Shown one piece after another: positions 18,501 to 26,881 of a stretch of 64,000 nt of DNA (positions are counted from its first letter, which is position 1; each line of letters begins with the position of its first letter). Below the pieces are notes generated by a model. It ran no database searches. It was not told the origin of the DNA and saw only the letters and a program-made list of their open reading frames with translations. Source of the stretch: Candidatus Babeliales bacterium (GTDB taxonomy: Bacteria > Babelota > Babeliae > Babelales > Vermiphilaceae); NCBI GenBank assembly GCA_020050795.1, contig JAGVKD010000021.1, positions 97,796-161,795 of the forward strand. The letters are read 5' to 3'. Made by a program: the position numbers and the translations under genes.

Positions 18501-19804
18501 GCGGTCAAGTAAAAGTGATTCTCGAAGCAGGGGCTACTATCTTGATGGGTGATGCAACAGTTCGTTTCACTGATGATGCGCAACTTTATGTAGAACCATA
18601 TTTCAAATCACAAAACATATTTAATGCAATTGTGGAAGGTCCTATTAATAACACTCTTGATCCAATTGCAACAGTGACTAATCCAGCACTTCCGCATAAT
18701 CAATTTGCTCCACTTGCAAACTTTGGTGCCGGATTGCAAAACACTGACAGTTTCCGCGTGAGACTGATCGGTAGTGCTGGGAACCTTGAGTTTGATGGTG
18801 ATTCGAGATTTGTAATTCCAGAATTTGCGTACGTTGGTGTCGAAACACTTCTCGAAGTGCAGGGCACAACAACCTGCGTAATCGCAACCACTGATTTATC
18901 AATTCTACTCAGGGGTGCTTCGCAGTTTATCGTTGGTGGTCTCAATGAACTACCTGGTGGTTCATTCCAAGTGGGTAATACCGTTAATCGTCCCGGACAC
19001 ACAGTAGAGTTCCAACTGTCTCACTTGAATCGTGATATACAAGCCCGAGTCAACGCTCAAGGGTTCTTGGGTCTTGGTGTGGGTATTGTAGATAAACGAA
19101 GCCCTATTCCAAATGATTGGCTCGTTGACACTCTATTCAACGTGACTGGCATTATATTAAGAGTTGATGACGGCTTATTTATTCATGATCGCACATTTAC
19201 TGGATCAGTAGCCAATGCATCGCTTCTTGCTATCGCTGAATATGATACGCTCAATCCAGGATACACATTAATTATTGAAAGTGATCAAACTGTGGAGCAA
19301 GATCGCGCAAATACTGCGGGAATACATGGCGGTGGTAATATGGTGCTCATACAGCAATCAGGCAATCCAGGTGCATTACATCCGGTAGTTCTGAATTCTG
19401 ATGGCAATGTGCCTACCCCACCGGCTGGTGTTATCTCTCCACGTTTACAAACAGCCCTATTCTCATCGCGTCCACTTATGGAAGATGGCCCTGTGGTGGG
19501 TGTTGGAGCGCCAACATTCTTCGCATTCGTGAAAGTGAAGGATCATCTGATTGATGTGGGTCGTAATGCAGGTCGCGGTACAGCAGCCTTATTTGAAGAC
19601 AACTCAGTGTTGTTCCAAAATCCATTGCGTGTTGGCTGGGTTGATACTCTCACACTTGGTCGTCAAGATGTATTTGATGTGGCAGATGCTTTAGGTGGTA
19701 GTCAAAAAGATCGTCGTATACAAGCGGCGGACCGAGGTGCTGTTTCTATACAAGTTAATGGTTCTGCGCCAGGCCAAGTAACATTTACACAACAACTACC
19801 GTAA
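15566..19804 (+). CDS. Very large exported surface protein of unknown family
   Basis: A 1412-aa protein with a clear signal peptide (about residues 1-27, ending SLHA). The rest is Gly, Asn, Thr and Val rich with short alternating beta strands throughout and few charged clusters, the texture seen in beta-helix passenger or S-layer-like proteins. I see no autotransporter barrel at its end (it stops at TFTQQLP) and no LPXTG or lipobox, so it is probably secreted or held by a partner. Cys residues are scattered, some close together (CDGC; CGCPV; SCDT). No catalytic motif is visible. It lies first in a three-gene run, 56 bp before a barrel protein that may export or anchor it. Novel by my reading. 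Confidence 0.65.
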   Translation: MKTRFLSVLFKRTIFLLIAISSFSLHAAVWIGASTSDVIDQDLFIDGSGGDILLPPGPRLIQALTTNVTVTLAADPVIVGSDLVPGSQLLICAQNGNTVTVILGDAADQDLVFHGGATRRLVVTIDTDSSAGSEVIFRIAGDRILEFTSSGAGAGTDVYVLMNGPAGGIPTLTFERASTTDTRNVEIVVGNRSRLAGLNLTATTLPGANGAAALAGTREGIVLFEPGNTSTGRMVLRVQNGGAYVIEGTDLPGVITKNNVNDLTLLTLATGQPAGHLMTTRVINNVGPAANASLLVLSENSVLGAIQADPFCQSNFNFFNRRGVVLGGLGLLDITNNTFFDYVGLALNACPTVTTLPCLPGIDPTTVVKARNGSAFLIDGDTTSTGQHAQVNLAAPAAWFFRSGVANDGTITSTGSFPFTIDPASETPGAGNYVLDVEAPVQVTGSSQNTKIEILSLFVEPTGGPVFPGGAETTFPIRTFATDANGDLRQYNAAAFFINSDLTLFNTVLEHTDENHEIFQKNDVLSEPSYVGGEAFVLNGGDRSCINFVNSVFQIRTSVAVTGVDLCVPTFFNGTVCINNTSHFVFYTNGKRVDNGTGRSLILGTLIGSKACDGCTIISGDAHLDVLQTTSCDTNAANELQVLEFDTALNSPQVNNNITTDITGQTSIQTVYLGNASNISVGAQSNPFANQTNPTICINGNYFSFETRGGLTDTPEASNVTGQGGIFVDRNGLFKINPDFLASVATMVTKSLNGIIDLPKEQVLFRYAIGVADWQPNFSVTTTLIAAGECISDYTLNWIDSTKDYNVFCPYEVGNVNMCGCPVVTTSNVSGIPIIAGEVNQLQVQGSRIGDPVHLKVNGGWIRELVFIYEGYSAEAPTGVLVLENNGRVGLNTAHRNVDSTLAQVVLGTNGINVIANGEGQIDLNEDILVNNVCAFLRGPNFDNNVLRINADVEREFRVKPTGVLDFRSFEAGDVVEFGGQVKVILEAGATILMGDATVRFTDDAQLYVEPYFKSQNIFNAIVEGPINNTLDPIATVTNPALPHNQFAPLANFGAGLQNTDSFRVRLIGSAGNLEFDGDSRFVIPEFAYVGVETLLEVQGTTTCVIATTDLSILLRGASQFIVGGLNELPGGSFQVGNTVNRPGHTVEFQLSHLNRDIQARVNAQGFLGLGVGIVDKRSPIPNDWLVDTLFNVTGIILRVDDGLFIHDRTFTGSVANASLLAIAEYDTLNPGYTLIIESDQTVEQDRANTAGIHGGGNMVLIQQSGNPGALHPVVLNSDGNVPTPPAGVISPRLQTALFSSRPLMEDGPVVGVGAPTFFAFVKVKDHLIDVGRNAGRGTAALFEDNSVLFQNPLRVGWVDTLTLGRQDVFDVADALGGSQKDRRIQAADRGAVSIQVNGSAPGQVTFTQQLP

Positions 19805-19860
19805 TAATTGATGGGTAATGAACATGGTTAAAAACAGAATTTAAAAGGAAAAGGAGAGCA

Positions 19861-21852
19861 ATGAAGAGAGTATTTTCGCGCATTGTGCTTATCTCCGCAT
19901 TATGCTGCGGTTTAGCCAATGCAACGAGCGAATTTAGAACTCCGCTCAGCATATTTCGTGGTTACCATCATTACCCACTTGCACAAGTTGGCAACACATG
20001 GTGGTATGATCAAACATGTGATTTGTTAAAAACAGCAGAGGGACATTTATATTGTCCTATAGATGAGAAAGATTCACGCAAAGATTCGCCATGGATTTTT
20101 GATACATGGGGTACGGGATATTATCGCGGGGCCAATAAGGCATTTATTTGCAATGATGATGATGAATGTTTTGTTTGTGCTCCAGATCCATGTCATGATG
20201 ATTGCAATGCAAATCCATTCGCCCCTCAGTTAGCGGTTAATCTTTGTGAAAAATGTCCGGACGGTAAAAAGCGCGGTACGCTTTCAACACTCTGGTTTGG
20301 CAAAGAGACATTCAGAGGTGAACAAGCCTTTGCAGATAGTATACTTTCTCCAACTATACCTAATATTAATCCATTTTTGCTCTTTTCAAATATTGCACCC
20401 AACTTTGATTATAATGAGTGGGGTGTTTATTTTGGCGGACATGTTGAACGTCGTCTTGGTGAAAAGCGCCGTTGGCGTGTTGGTGGTCGTGTGAGTTTGC
20501 CGTTCAAAGTGATTGAAATAGAGCAAAATCTAAATTGCGAAGGCAATGGGATTGAACAAGGACTGGAAGCTGTTATTGCAGAAGCGCCATTCAACTTAGA
20601 CGCAGATGGTTCGGGTAATGCTGTTGATTATGCATTCCGTTTAGATTTTTTAAGTGCTTTGGTTCGTCCTGGTCTTCCAACGACACAAAATTCACCGCTT
20701 GTTCAATATGGTACCGGTGCTGCGCCAAATCAAACCAAAATAGCCGGCATCCCTGTTGGGTTTAATGCAATAAATGCATCTAACCCACCAATATTTTTAG
20801 TTAAAAGCGTGGGTGGTACTATTCCGCCTAAAACTTTAGTGCCAAACTTGGTCCCAGATAAGTTTTCTTATGCTAAAGTTGCGGCAGGAACAGTTGTTCT
20901 ACCAGCTAGCGGTGCAGGAGCCGAGGCATCAGTTAATTATTTTGATGCAACTCAAAACTATGCGGCCGCTTTGGGTATAGACCGCACTGCACAAGGTACA
21001 TTATTTGTTGTGGGACGTATCGATACAACAAATCCGGATGGTACTGGCACTCCAACACAATTAAATTCGAATGCTGTTGCAATTTATAATGCAGTGCAGG
21101 AGTTGATTGAATCACTTGAGCTGTCGGGCAACGCCTCTGCGGTAGCATTCTTTGATACTACTTGTTGTATTGATCTTTGTCGCTATGAACGCATTGTGGG
21201 ACTTGGTGACCTTGAAGCGGAAATCTATGGTGGTTACGGATCAGAAAATAACAGATGGTTTAGCAACTTTGTATTTGGTGTGAGATTCCCAACAGGCAAA
21301 AATCAAAAAGATCCGCGTCGTGTGTACTACCAATCAACAGGCCATAACGGTCACTACGAAATCAAACTTGGCTATGAAGGTGGTTGGAAGCCATGCAAAT
21401 ATTTTGCATTCTATGGTGATTTGAGCTTCCATCATGCATTCAAGCACAAAATGAACAAAGCGGCGCCATTCACAGGAGCAGCGGTCAGAAATATTGGTCC
21501 GTGTGTAGAGGCTGAGGTTTCTTGGGATTACTGGATGTTGCATGCAGATCTAAACTTCTTCCATCCGCGCAACCAAGATCTTGGTTTTGTTATAGGATAT
21601 GAATTATTTGCGAAACGAAATGACAAAGTTGAGTTGTGTTCAAAAACGGCAGTCGATTGCCTCGGCAGAACAGAACCAATTAGTCCCTGCTTGCTCGAAG
21701 CGTGTACTAACTCGTTGGCTAATAAAATTCGTTTAGAAGCATTCAATCGCTGGAACTTTGGAGAGCTCTATGCCGGTATGTCGCAAGTGGTTGCTGGTCG
21801 CAATGTGATGCAGGAATCGGAAGTACATATTGGTATGGCAATTCATTTCTAG
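19861..21852 (+). CDS. Predicted outer-membrane barrel protein of the surface cassette
   Basis: 663 aa, beginning with a signal peptide (MKRVFSRIVLISALCCGLANA) after a very strong ribosome site (AAAAGGAGAG). The N-terminal third is rich in Cys (CNDDDECFVCAPDPCHDDC; CEKCPDG) and aromatic residues. The remainder is long amphipathic strands typical of a barrel (WGVYFGGHVERRLGEKRRW; RFPTGK; YFAFYGDLSFHHAF), ending in Phe (VHIGMAIHF) as barrels recognised by Bam do. It shares gross features, including a C-terminal aromatic and Cys in loops, with the barrel at 2938-4341, but I cannot say that they are homologous. Position between two exported proteins suggests a role as anchor or channel for them. 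Confidence 0.6.
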   Translation: MKRVFSRIVLISALCCGLANATSEFRTPLSIFRGYHHYPLAQVGNTWWYDQTCDLLKTAEGHLYCPIDEKDSRKDSPWIFDTWGTGYYRGANKAFICNDDDECFVCAPDPCHDDCNANPFAPQLAVNLCEKCPDGKKRGTLSTLWFGKETFRGEQAFADSILSPTIPNINPFLLFSNIAPNFDYNEWGVYFGGHVERRLGEKRRWRVGGRVSLPFKVIEIEQNLNCEGNGIEQGLEAVIAEAPFNLDADGSGNAVDYAFRLDFLSALVRPGLPTTQNSPLVQYGTGAAPNQTKIAGIPVGFNAINASNPPIFLVKSVGGTIPPKTLVPNLVPDKFSYAKVAAGTVVLPASGAGAEASVNYFDATQNYAAALGIDRTAQGTLFVVGRIDTTNPDGTGTPTQLNSNAVAIYNAVQELIESLELSGNASAVAFFDTTCCIDLCRYERIVGLGDLEAEIYGGYGSENNRWFSNFVFGVRFPTGKNQKDPRRVYYQSTGHNGHYEIKLGYEGGWKPCKYFAFYGDLSFHHAFKHKMNKAAPFTGAAVRNIGPCVEAEVSWDYWMLHADLNFFHPRNQDLGFVIGYELFAKRNDKVELCSKTAVDCLGRTEPISPCLLEACTNSLANKIRLEAFNRWNFGELYAGMSQVVAGRNVMQESEVHIGMAIHF

Positions 21853-21871
21853 TAGTGAAGAAGGTGCAACA

Positions 21872-22945
21872 ATGCCAAAAAAGGAAAAAGGTATGAATAA
21901 AACAAGAACAAGCAGATTATGGTCTGCATTTGTGTGCGCGGGACTACTTTTTGGTGTTGTGCACACAATTCGATCGGTTGAGTATGAAGGTGCGATGATA
22001 CATCTTCCAATGGAGCATGCAGAAATGCTTCTGAATGCGCTTGAGTATGCGCTGGAAACTCGTGCTCCACGACCAGGGGTTGGTCCCGCCAGTCCTGCAT
22101 ATCCGGTTTCAACATCTGATTCTGCTGAGTTGGCATCAATTGCAGAATGTGTGTGCTTGATCAAACGTCAACTCGCGGCATGTTGTTCAGTGATTGAAGA
22201 TATCGATTCAAAGATCGATATTCTGATTACAAGTACCAACTCAGTGACAATAACGACAATAATCTCTGCGATAGATACATGCTGTGCAACAATCAATTCG
22301 AATTTAGATTCGTGTTGTTCGACAATAGAATCGCAGTTGGGTTCATGCTGTTCAGTGATTGATGTTATTGAGTCAATCGTTGAGACTATTGATAATAGAA
22401 TTGTACCGTGTTGTTCAGTTGTTGATAATATCAATTCATTAGTTGATATTTTAATTACAAGTACTAGCTCAACAATAATAACGGTAATAACCTCGCAGAT
22501 AGAGACATGCTGTGCATCAATCAATTCGAATTTAGATGTGTGCTGTTCGACAATTGAGTCGCAGTTGACTTCATGTTGTTCAGTGATTGAGGATATTGAT
22601 TCAAAAATTGATATTCTGCTTACAGCTACTGTTAATTTAACGCCAATAACATCGCAGTTAGATGAATGCTGTTCAATAATCGAGTCACAGTTGGCTTCAT
22701 GCTGCTCAGTGATTGAGGATATTGATTCAAAAATTGATATTCTGCTTACAACAACTGTTGATTTATCGCCAATAACATCGCAATTAGATGAATGTTGTTC
22801 GATAATCGAGCAGACTCTCGGTAATCTATCAGATACCGGTAGTTGCTTCCCTGTGATTACAACAATAGCAGATATTGATAATGCGAACTTGGACGTGATT
22901 CAGTGGCTCAAAACACTCATGTTTGAACTACGTGGTGTATGTTAA
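21872..22945 (+). CDS. Exported Cys-Cys hendecad-repeat protein
   Basis: No known family. ATG 21872 follows GAAGAAGG; a second ATG at 21893 also has a ribosome site and gives a tidier signal peptide (SAFVCAGLLFGVVHTIRS). From residue 104 to about 313 the 357-aa protein carries eleven Cys-Cys pairs at residues 104, 137, 148, 159, 180, 213, 224, 235, 266, 277 and 308. Core units are CCSxIESQLxS and CCAxINSNLDx. The steps are 11 or 33 residues in most cases, with one of 21 and two of 31. Eleven-residue periodicity is what a right-handed hendecad coiled coil shows; the paired Cys would then lie on one face and could form disulfide cross-links between chains. Start overlaps nothing; it is 19 bp after the barrel gene and ends before a strong terminator. 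Confidence 0.65.
   Translation: MPKKEKGMNKTRTSRLWSAFVCAGLLFGVVHTIRSVEYEGAMIHLPMEHAEMLLNALEYALETRAPRPGVGPASPAYPVSTSDSAELASIAECVCLIKRQLAACCSVIEDIDSKIDILITSTNSVTITTIISAIDTCCATINSNLDSCCSTIESQLGSCCSVIDVIESIVETIDNRIVPCCSVVDNINSLVDILITSTSSTIITVITSQIETCCASINSNLDVCCSTIESQLTSCCSVIEDIDSKIDILLTATVNLTPITSQLDECCSIIESQLASCCSVIEDIDSKIDILLTTTVDLSPITSQLDECCSIIEQTLGNLSDTGSCFPVITTIADIDNANLDVIQWLKTLMFELRGVC
22181..22810 (+). repeat. Nested in-frame tandem repeats encoding the Cys-Cys units
   Basis: Block A (22181-22345, 165 nt = 55 codons) and block B (22409-22573, 165 nt) are diverged copies separated by a 63-nt unit. Then comes a 126-nt (42-codon) unit at 22574-22699, repeated almost perfectly from 22700 to about 22810. 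All unit lengths keep the frame, and 55 residues is five times 11. The near-identity of the last two copies points to recent duplication. Confidence 0.8.
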
Positions 22946-22974
22946 TGAATTGATACGATAATCAATTAAAAAAA

Positions 22975-23002
22975 GGCTCCGAATATTTCGGAGCCTTTTT
23001 TT
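22975..23002 (+). terminator. Strong rho-independent terminator after the surface cassette
   Basis: GGCTCCGAA (22975-22983), a 3-nt loop and TTCGGAGCC (22987-22995) form a perfect 9-bp stem followed by seven T. It separates the cassette from metG. Confidence 0.9.
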
Positions 23003-23072
23003 GTGCTCTGCATCTATTTGTTTTATGCTAACACTATACCGTTTTTAATCGATTTCACGTGTAGAACAGACT

Positions 23073-24986
23073 ATGGCACAGAAAAAATTTTATGTTACGA
23101 CCCCTATTTATTATGTAACGGCAAAGCCGCATCTTGGCTCGCTGTATTCCACACTCTTGGCAGATGTGCTCAAGCGATGGCATCGTCTCAAGGGAGAAAA
23201 AACTTTCTTCCTGACCGGGACTGATGAACATGGCCAGAAGATTGCCCAGGCTGCGCAACAGGTTGGGAAAGAACCCAAGGCATTTGTAGATAGTTTTGTC
23301 CCCGCGTATAAAAGTGCGTGGCAGATGTTTGATATCAACTATGACTATTTTGTGCGTACCACTGACGACTACCACAAAAAAGGTGCTCAGTATCTTGTGC
23401 AACAGTTGCTCGATAAAGGGGATATCTACAAAGATTCCTATGAAGGGTGGTATTGCGTATCATGTGAAACATTTGTAACTGAAAAAGATGCGCAAAAAGG
23501 AACTGTAGCACCGCCATGTCCATCATGTGGTCGTCCTACCATCGAAGTTTCGGAAGAGACTTACTTTTTCAAATTATCCGCGTACCAAGAAAAATTGCTT
23601 GAGTTCTATCGAGAAAATCCAAACTTTGTTGCACCAAAAGAACGCATGAATGAAATGCTGAGTTTTGTGCAAGCGGGCCTCAAAGATTTGAGCATTTCGC
23701 GTACTACTGTTCAATGGGGCATTCCATTTCCTAATGATCCAAAGCACATTATCTATGTGTGGGTTGAAGCGCTCACCAACTACATTACTGCCATTGGCTA
23801 CGGTCAACCCAACAAACAAAAAGAGTTTGATCTTTGGTGGCCGGCAGATGTGCAAATTTTGGGCAAAGATATCATTCGTTTTCACGGCGTATTCTGGCCC
23901 GCATTCTTAATGGCCGCAGGATTAGAGTTGCCAAAACGATTGCTCGTGCATGGCTGGATCAAAATTGATAAACAAAAAATGTCTAAATCATTAGGCAATG
24001 TGGTCGATCCTGTTGAGTTGCATGCGCGTTATGGCACTGATGCCGTTCGTTATTATCTCTGCCGCCAAATGGCAATCAATCAAGATGGTGATTTTAGCAT
24101 CGGTGACTTAGAGCAGCGTATCTCTTCTGATCTGGCCAACGATTTGGGCAACTTGCTCAATCGCGTTGTAACACTCGCGCTCAAGAACAATCTTGTGGCT
24201 GTTGATGCGCCAAAAACCTGGTCTGAAGCATCCATTAACCTGCGAGATGAATCGTGGAATGTGGTAGAAGATTTTGCTAATCACATGGATGATTGCATGT
24301 TCCATTTGGCTCTCACGCGCTTGTGGGAATTTATTCACAAGGTGAATGCTTATTTCCATGCGCACGAACCATGGAAATTGGCGCAGAAGGATCAGAAGTT
24401 GTTCTTGGAGGTTATATCTGCAACGTGTCATAGCTTGCGTGATATTGCCCATTTATTGTGGCCAGTGATGCCAAAAAAAATGGAGCAGCTCCTTTTTAGC
24501 TTGGGACAAAATTTAGAATTCAATCATGACACGATTGAAGATCTTGATTTGTGCACATGGCACCATCAGTTCAAGCTCACTCAAATTCCTGCATTGTTTG
24601 AAAAACCAGAACCAACAAAAGAAGAAATTATGGAAGAAAAAGTAACCGTACCAGAATCTCATATCACGATTGATGATGTGACCAAAGTGGAACTTCGCAT
24701 TGGCACTATTACCGAATGTGAAACGGTTGAAAAATCAAACAAGCTGCTGCGCATGCAGGTTGATTTTGGTGATCTTGGAGTGCGTCAGATTTTGGCTGGC
24801 GTTCGTGAGTATTATCAACCGGCAGATCTTGCTGGCAAGCAGGCGGTGTTTGTGACCAATCTTAAGCCGCGCAAAATGATGGGCATGGAATCCCAAGGCA
24901 TGATGCTGGTGACCGATAGTGAGGGTGGTAAAAAACGTGTTGTTCAACCTTCTGAAAAAGCGCCAAACGGGTCTCGTCTTAGCTGA
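23073..24986 (+). CDS. metG: Methionyl-tRNA synthetase with C-terminal tRNA-binding domain
   Basis: Class I synthetase charging tRNA-Met. HLGS at residues 20-23 is the HIGH motif and KMSKS is at about 302-306. A four-Cys zinc knuckle (CVSC ... CPSCG) lies in the connective peptide. The helical anticodon-binding domain follows (residues about 350-520). The last 110 residues (from ITIDDVTKVELRIGTI) are an EMAP/Trbp111-type OB-fold, present in dimeric MetRS. 637 aa is within the usual range for this arrangement. ATG 23073 lacks a good ribosome site, and no leader riboswitch or T-box is seen between the upstream terminator and the start. Confidence 0.96.
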   Translation: MAQKKFYVTTPIYYVTAKPHLGSLYSTLLADVLKRWHRLKGEKTFFLTGTDEHGQKIAQAAQQVGKEPKAFVDSFVPAYKSAWQMFDINYDYFVRTTDDYHKKGAQYLVQQLLDKGDIYKDSYEGWYCVSCETFVTEKDAQKGTVAPPCPSCGRPTIEVSEETYFFKLSAYQEKLLEFYRENPNFVAPKERMNEMLSFVQAGLKDLSISRTTVQWGIPFPNDPKHIIYVWVEALTNYITAIGYGQPNKQKEFDLWWPADVQILGKDIIRFHGVFWPAFLMAAGLELPKRLLVHGWIKIDKQKMSKSLGNVVDPVELHARYGTDAVRYYLCRQMAINQDGDFSIGDLEQRISSDLANDLGNLLNRVVTLALKNNLVAVDAPKTWSEASINLRDESWNVVEDFANHMDDCMFHLALTRLWEFIHKVNAYFHAHEPWKLAQKDQKLFLEVISATCHSLRDIAHLLWPVMPKKMEQLLFSLGQNLEFNHDTIEDLDLCTWHHQFKLTQIPALFEKPEPTKEEIMEEKVTVPESHITIDDVTKVELRIGTITECETVEKSNKLLRMQVDFGDLGVRQILAGVREYYQPADLAGKQAVFVTNLKPRKMMGMESQGMMLVTDSEGGKKRVVQPSEKAPNGSRLS

Positions 24987-25055
24987 TATCAGATTGGTAC
25001 ATTGTTTGAGTGTGTAACGCTCAACCAGATGTAATAAAGTGGTTTAAAATAAGCG

Positions 25056-25096
25056 AAAGCCTCGTGGTCGAGTTTTTATCGACCATGAGGCTTTAT
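25056..25096 (+). terminator. Terminator-like hairpin after metG
   Basis: A 16-bp stem between 25056-25071 and 25079-25094 (AAAGCCTCGTGG paired with CCATGAGGCTTT, one G-T pair) with a 7-nt loop. The T-run after it is short (TTTATT), so termination may be partial. Confidence 0.65.
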
Positions 25097-25185
25097 TGCT
25101 TGAGTGTCTCTATGTAGATGATCTCTATATCTTTTCATACGGTAAGGCAACGCGCTAGCCTGAAGGCATACCGTATGGGGGGTGT

Positions 25186-25701
25186 ATGTTTCCAGAGACT
25201 ATTTTTGGCTCGAGAGTCACGCTTAAGTGCATGTCTGAGTATCTACTGATTCCTTATCTGAGTGCATTCTCATCTCAAGTTCGATTGCTGCTTCATGTAA
25301 CCTCAGCATTTGAGGAGGAGTGTTATGTACGCGATCGGATTGAAAAAATAAAAAAGTGTGAAACTTTTTTTTATGCGATCTACATAAAAAAAGAACGCCA
25401 GGTGATTGGCGCTCTTGAAATTCGGGATGATCAAAAATTACGTGGACAGTTATATTGCTGGCTCAATGAGCATTTTTGGAAAAATGGTTATTTGCATGAG
25501 GCGCTTGCAGTTGCGGCGCCTGTTTATTTTTCATGCACAAAAAATAATTTTTTCACTGCGCATGTTGATGCGGGCAATGAACAAAGTTATCGTTCGCTCA
25601 AACGTTTTGGTTTTGCTGATGCGGGATTTGTTAAAGGGCCGTATGGCGTGCAATACGAGCTTATTTTGAGGCAGCGAGATCAACAGTCGAACGTTCTTTA
25701 A
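25186..25701 (+). CDS. GNAT-family N-acetyltransferase
   Basis: 171 aa, resembling the RimJ/RimL-type (Acetyltransf_3) branch. The order of elements is N-terminal strand with R-V-T-L-K, a variable helix, FFYAIYIKKERQVIGALEIRDD (strands 3 and 4), LYCWLNEHFWKNGYLHEAL (the acetyl-CoA-binding helix region, although the usual Q/R-x-x-G-x-G/A loop is degenerate), and AHVDAGNEQSYRSLKRFGFADAG, the typical N-x-x-S-x-x-x-x-x-x-x-GF block. It would transfer acetyl groups to an amine; the substrate is unknown. ATG 25186 follows GGGGGGT. Its last 41 bp overlap the oppositely oriented secreted gene. Confidence 0.7.
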   Translation: MFPETIFGSRVTLKCMSEYLLIPYLSAFSSQVRLLLHVTSAFEEECYVRDRIEKIKKCETFFYAIYIKKERQVIGALEIRDDQKLRGQLYCWLNEHFWKNGYLHEALAVAAPVYFSCTKNNFFTAHVDAGNEQSYRSLKRFGFADAGFVKGPYGVQYELILRQRDQQSNVL

Positions 25702-26881
25702 AAATATTTGCAACGAGGGTATCAATGGTGTGTTGCATCATTGTTAATTTGTTTGGCTCGAGACTATGGACATGAATTCTCAGGCCATGAGTTGTATCAG
25801 GTGCCTGAGGGTTGAGCCATAAATCATCAGTCAGAATTGCGCAGCAAAGTATCAGATGTGGATTACGTATACTAAATGGTTTGTTTTTTAATGCATCAAA
25901 CACGATCGCTGAATCGATTATTTTTTGTTTGTTTATTCTAACCGATGTTCTTCCACCGCCTGTTGCAGATGGGTAGACCGTTTTGAGCAAAAGATTCGGA
26001 GAGATCTCACACTGCAGCATAATATTTCCGTAGATTTTCTGATTGAGACATGCTTCTATTTCTGCTTTATGAGTGGCGTATGCATCTTGCAAGCCATGCT
26101 TGGTAAATAGATCTTTGATTGGATCTTCTTCTGGTTGCCCATGAATAACACGTCTGAGGCCCGATGCCATTTCCTTAAAGCCAAAAACATGGGATTCATG
26201 ACCAAGAAAAAAGCTGAGTGCCGATTCGCCACCAAAAGGGCGCCCATACAAATTGGCCGTCAGCGCATTGTTAGTAAATAGAAGATGATAACGGTCTTGT
26301 TCGCCCAACCAAAATTGAAGCTCATGATAAAAAGAAGACCCGCGTGGTCGCGTGAGATATTCTTCTCGTAGTGCGACTGGATCGCCTATCGGTGTATATG
26401 TTTTTGTTGGTTGGCGTAGAGGCAGAAAGTTGGGATGCACGTTGATTTTTGCTTCAAGCAATTTTTTATCAAAGTAAGCAAGTGCATAGCGCCATGGTGA
26501 GGTGCCATGGTACACAACATAATTTCCACGTTCATTAATTTGCTGTTCTATCGTGAGTATGCGATCGAATGCGGCAGGCAGTGTGGGTATTTGAGTAGCG
26601 AGATTTTTAAGATAGGGTTTAACAATTGCACCCTGTGCAAGCAAAAGGCCTTGCGATTGGCTCACTCTAAGAGGAATATTCATTTCTTGAAGTGTGAGAG
26701 CGAGACTTTGTTTTTGCTCGGTTACTGAGTCTGATTCATTCACGAACTGATCAAATGAAGTATAGGCAAGATAACGTCTGAGTTCTGAACGTTCACCTTG
26801 AAAGAGGGGCTCAACTGCTATTTTATTGGCAGAGAGTATTAATGAGAAGAAAAGGAGAGAGCGCATAAAAGATTGAGTCAT
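25661..26881 (-). CDS. Exported protein of unknown function, copy 1 of a tandem paralogue pair
   Basis: 406 aa with a signal peptide (MRSLLFFSLILSANKIAV region). It aligns along most of its length with the product of the gene just upstream (26990-28303). Shared blocks are LPLRQPTKTYTP, DRYHLLFTNNALTANL, HKAEIEA, TVYP, AILTDDLWLNP and HSLEPNKLT. About residue 118 there is YVVYHGTSPWRYAL. The x-Y-H-G-T-S element resembles the first active-site strand of ADP-ribosyltransferase-fold proteins, but the rest of that fold is not evident and the paralogue has YHAC there, so I do not assign an activity. Start ATG is 7 nt after GGGGG. No conserved domain recognised. Confidence 0.6.
   Translation of the reverse strand: MTQSFMRSLLFFSLILSANKIAVEPLFQGERSELRRYLAYTSFDQFVNESDSVTEQKQSLALTLQEMNIPLRVSQSQGLLLAQGAIVKPYLKNLATQIPTLPAAFDRILTIEQQINERGNYVVYHGTSPWRYALAYFDKKLLEAKINVHPNFLPLRQPTKTYTPIGDPVALREEYLTRPRGSSFYHELQFWLGEQDRYHLLFTNNALTANLYGRPFGGESALSFFLGHESHVFGFKEMASGLRRVIHGQPEEDPIKDLFTKHGLQDAYATHKAEIEACLNQKIYGNIMLQCEISPNLLLKTVYPSATGGGRTSVRINKQKIIDSAIVFDALKNKPFSIRNPHLILCCAILTDDLWLNPQAPDTTHGLRIHVHSLEPNKLTMMQHTIDTLVANIFKERSTVDLAASK

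Noticed and set aside
22168..22524. Antisense frame across the Cys-Cys repeats
   Set aside because: The repeat units keep several frames open; the plus-strand product has a signal peptide and ribosome site, the antisense one does not.
22181..22810. Repeats considered as a CRISPR array
   Set aside because: Units are 63-165 nt, adjoining, and in a coding frame; there are no short identical repeats with unique spacers.
25661..26881. Naming the paralogue pair as ADP-ribosyltransferase toxins
   Set aside because: Only one short element (YHGTS) in one copy supports it, and the other residues of that fold could not be found.
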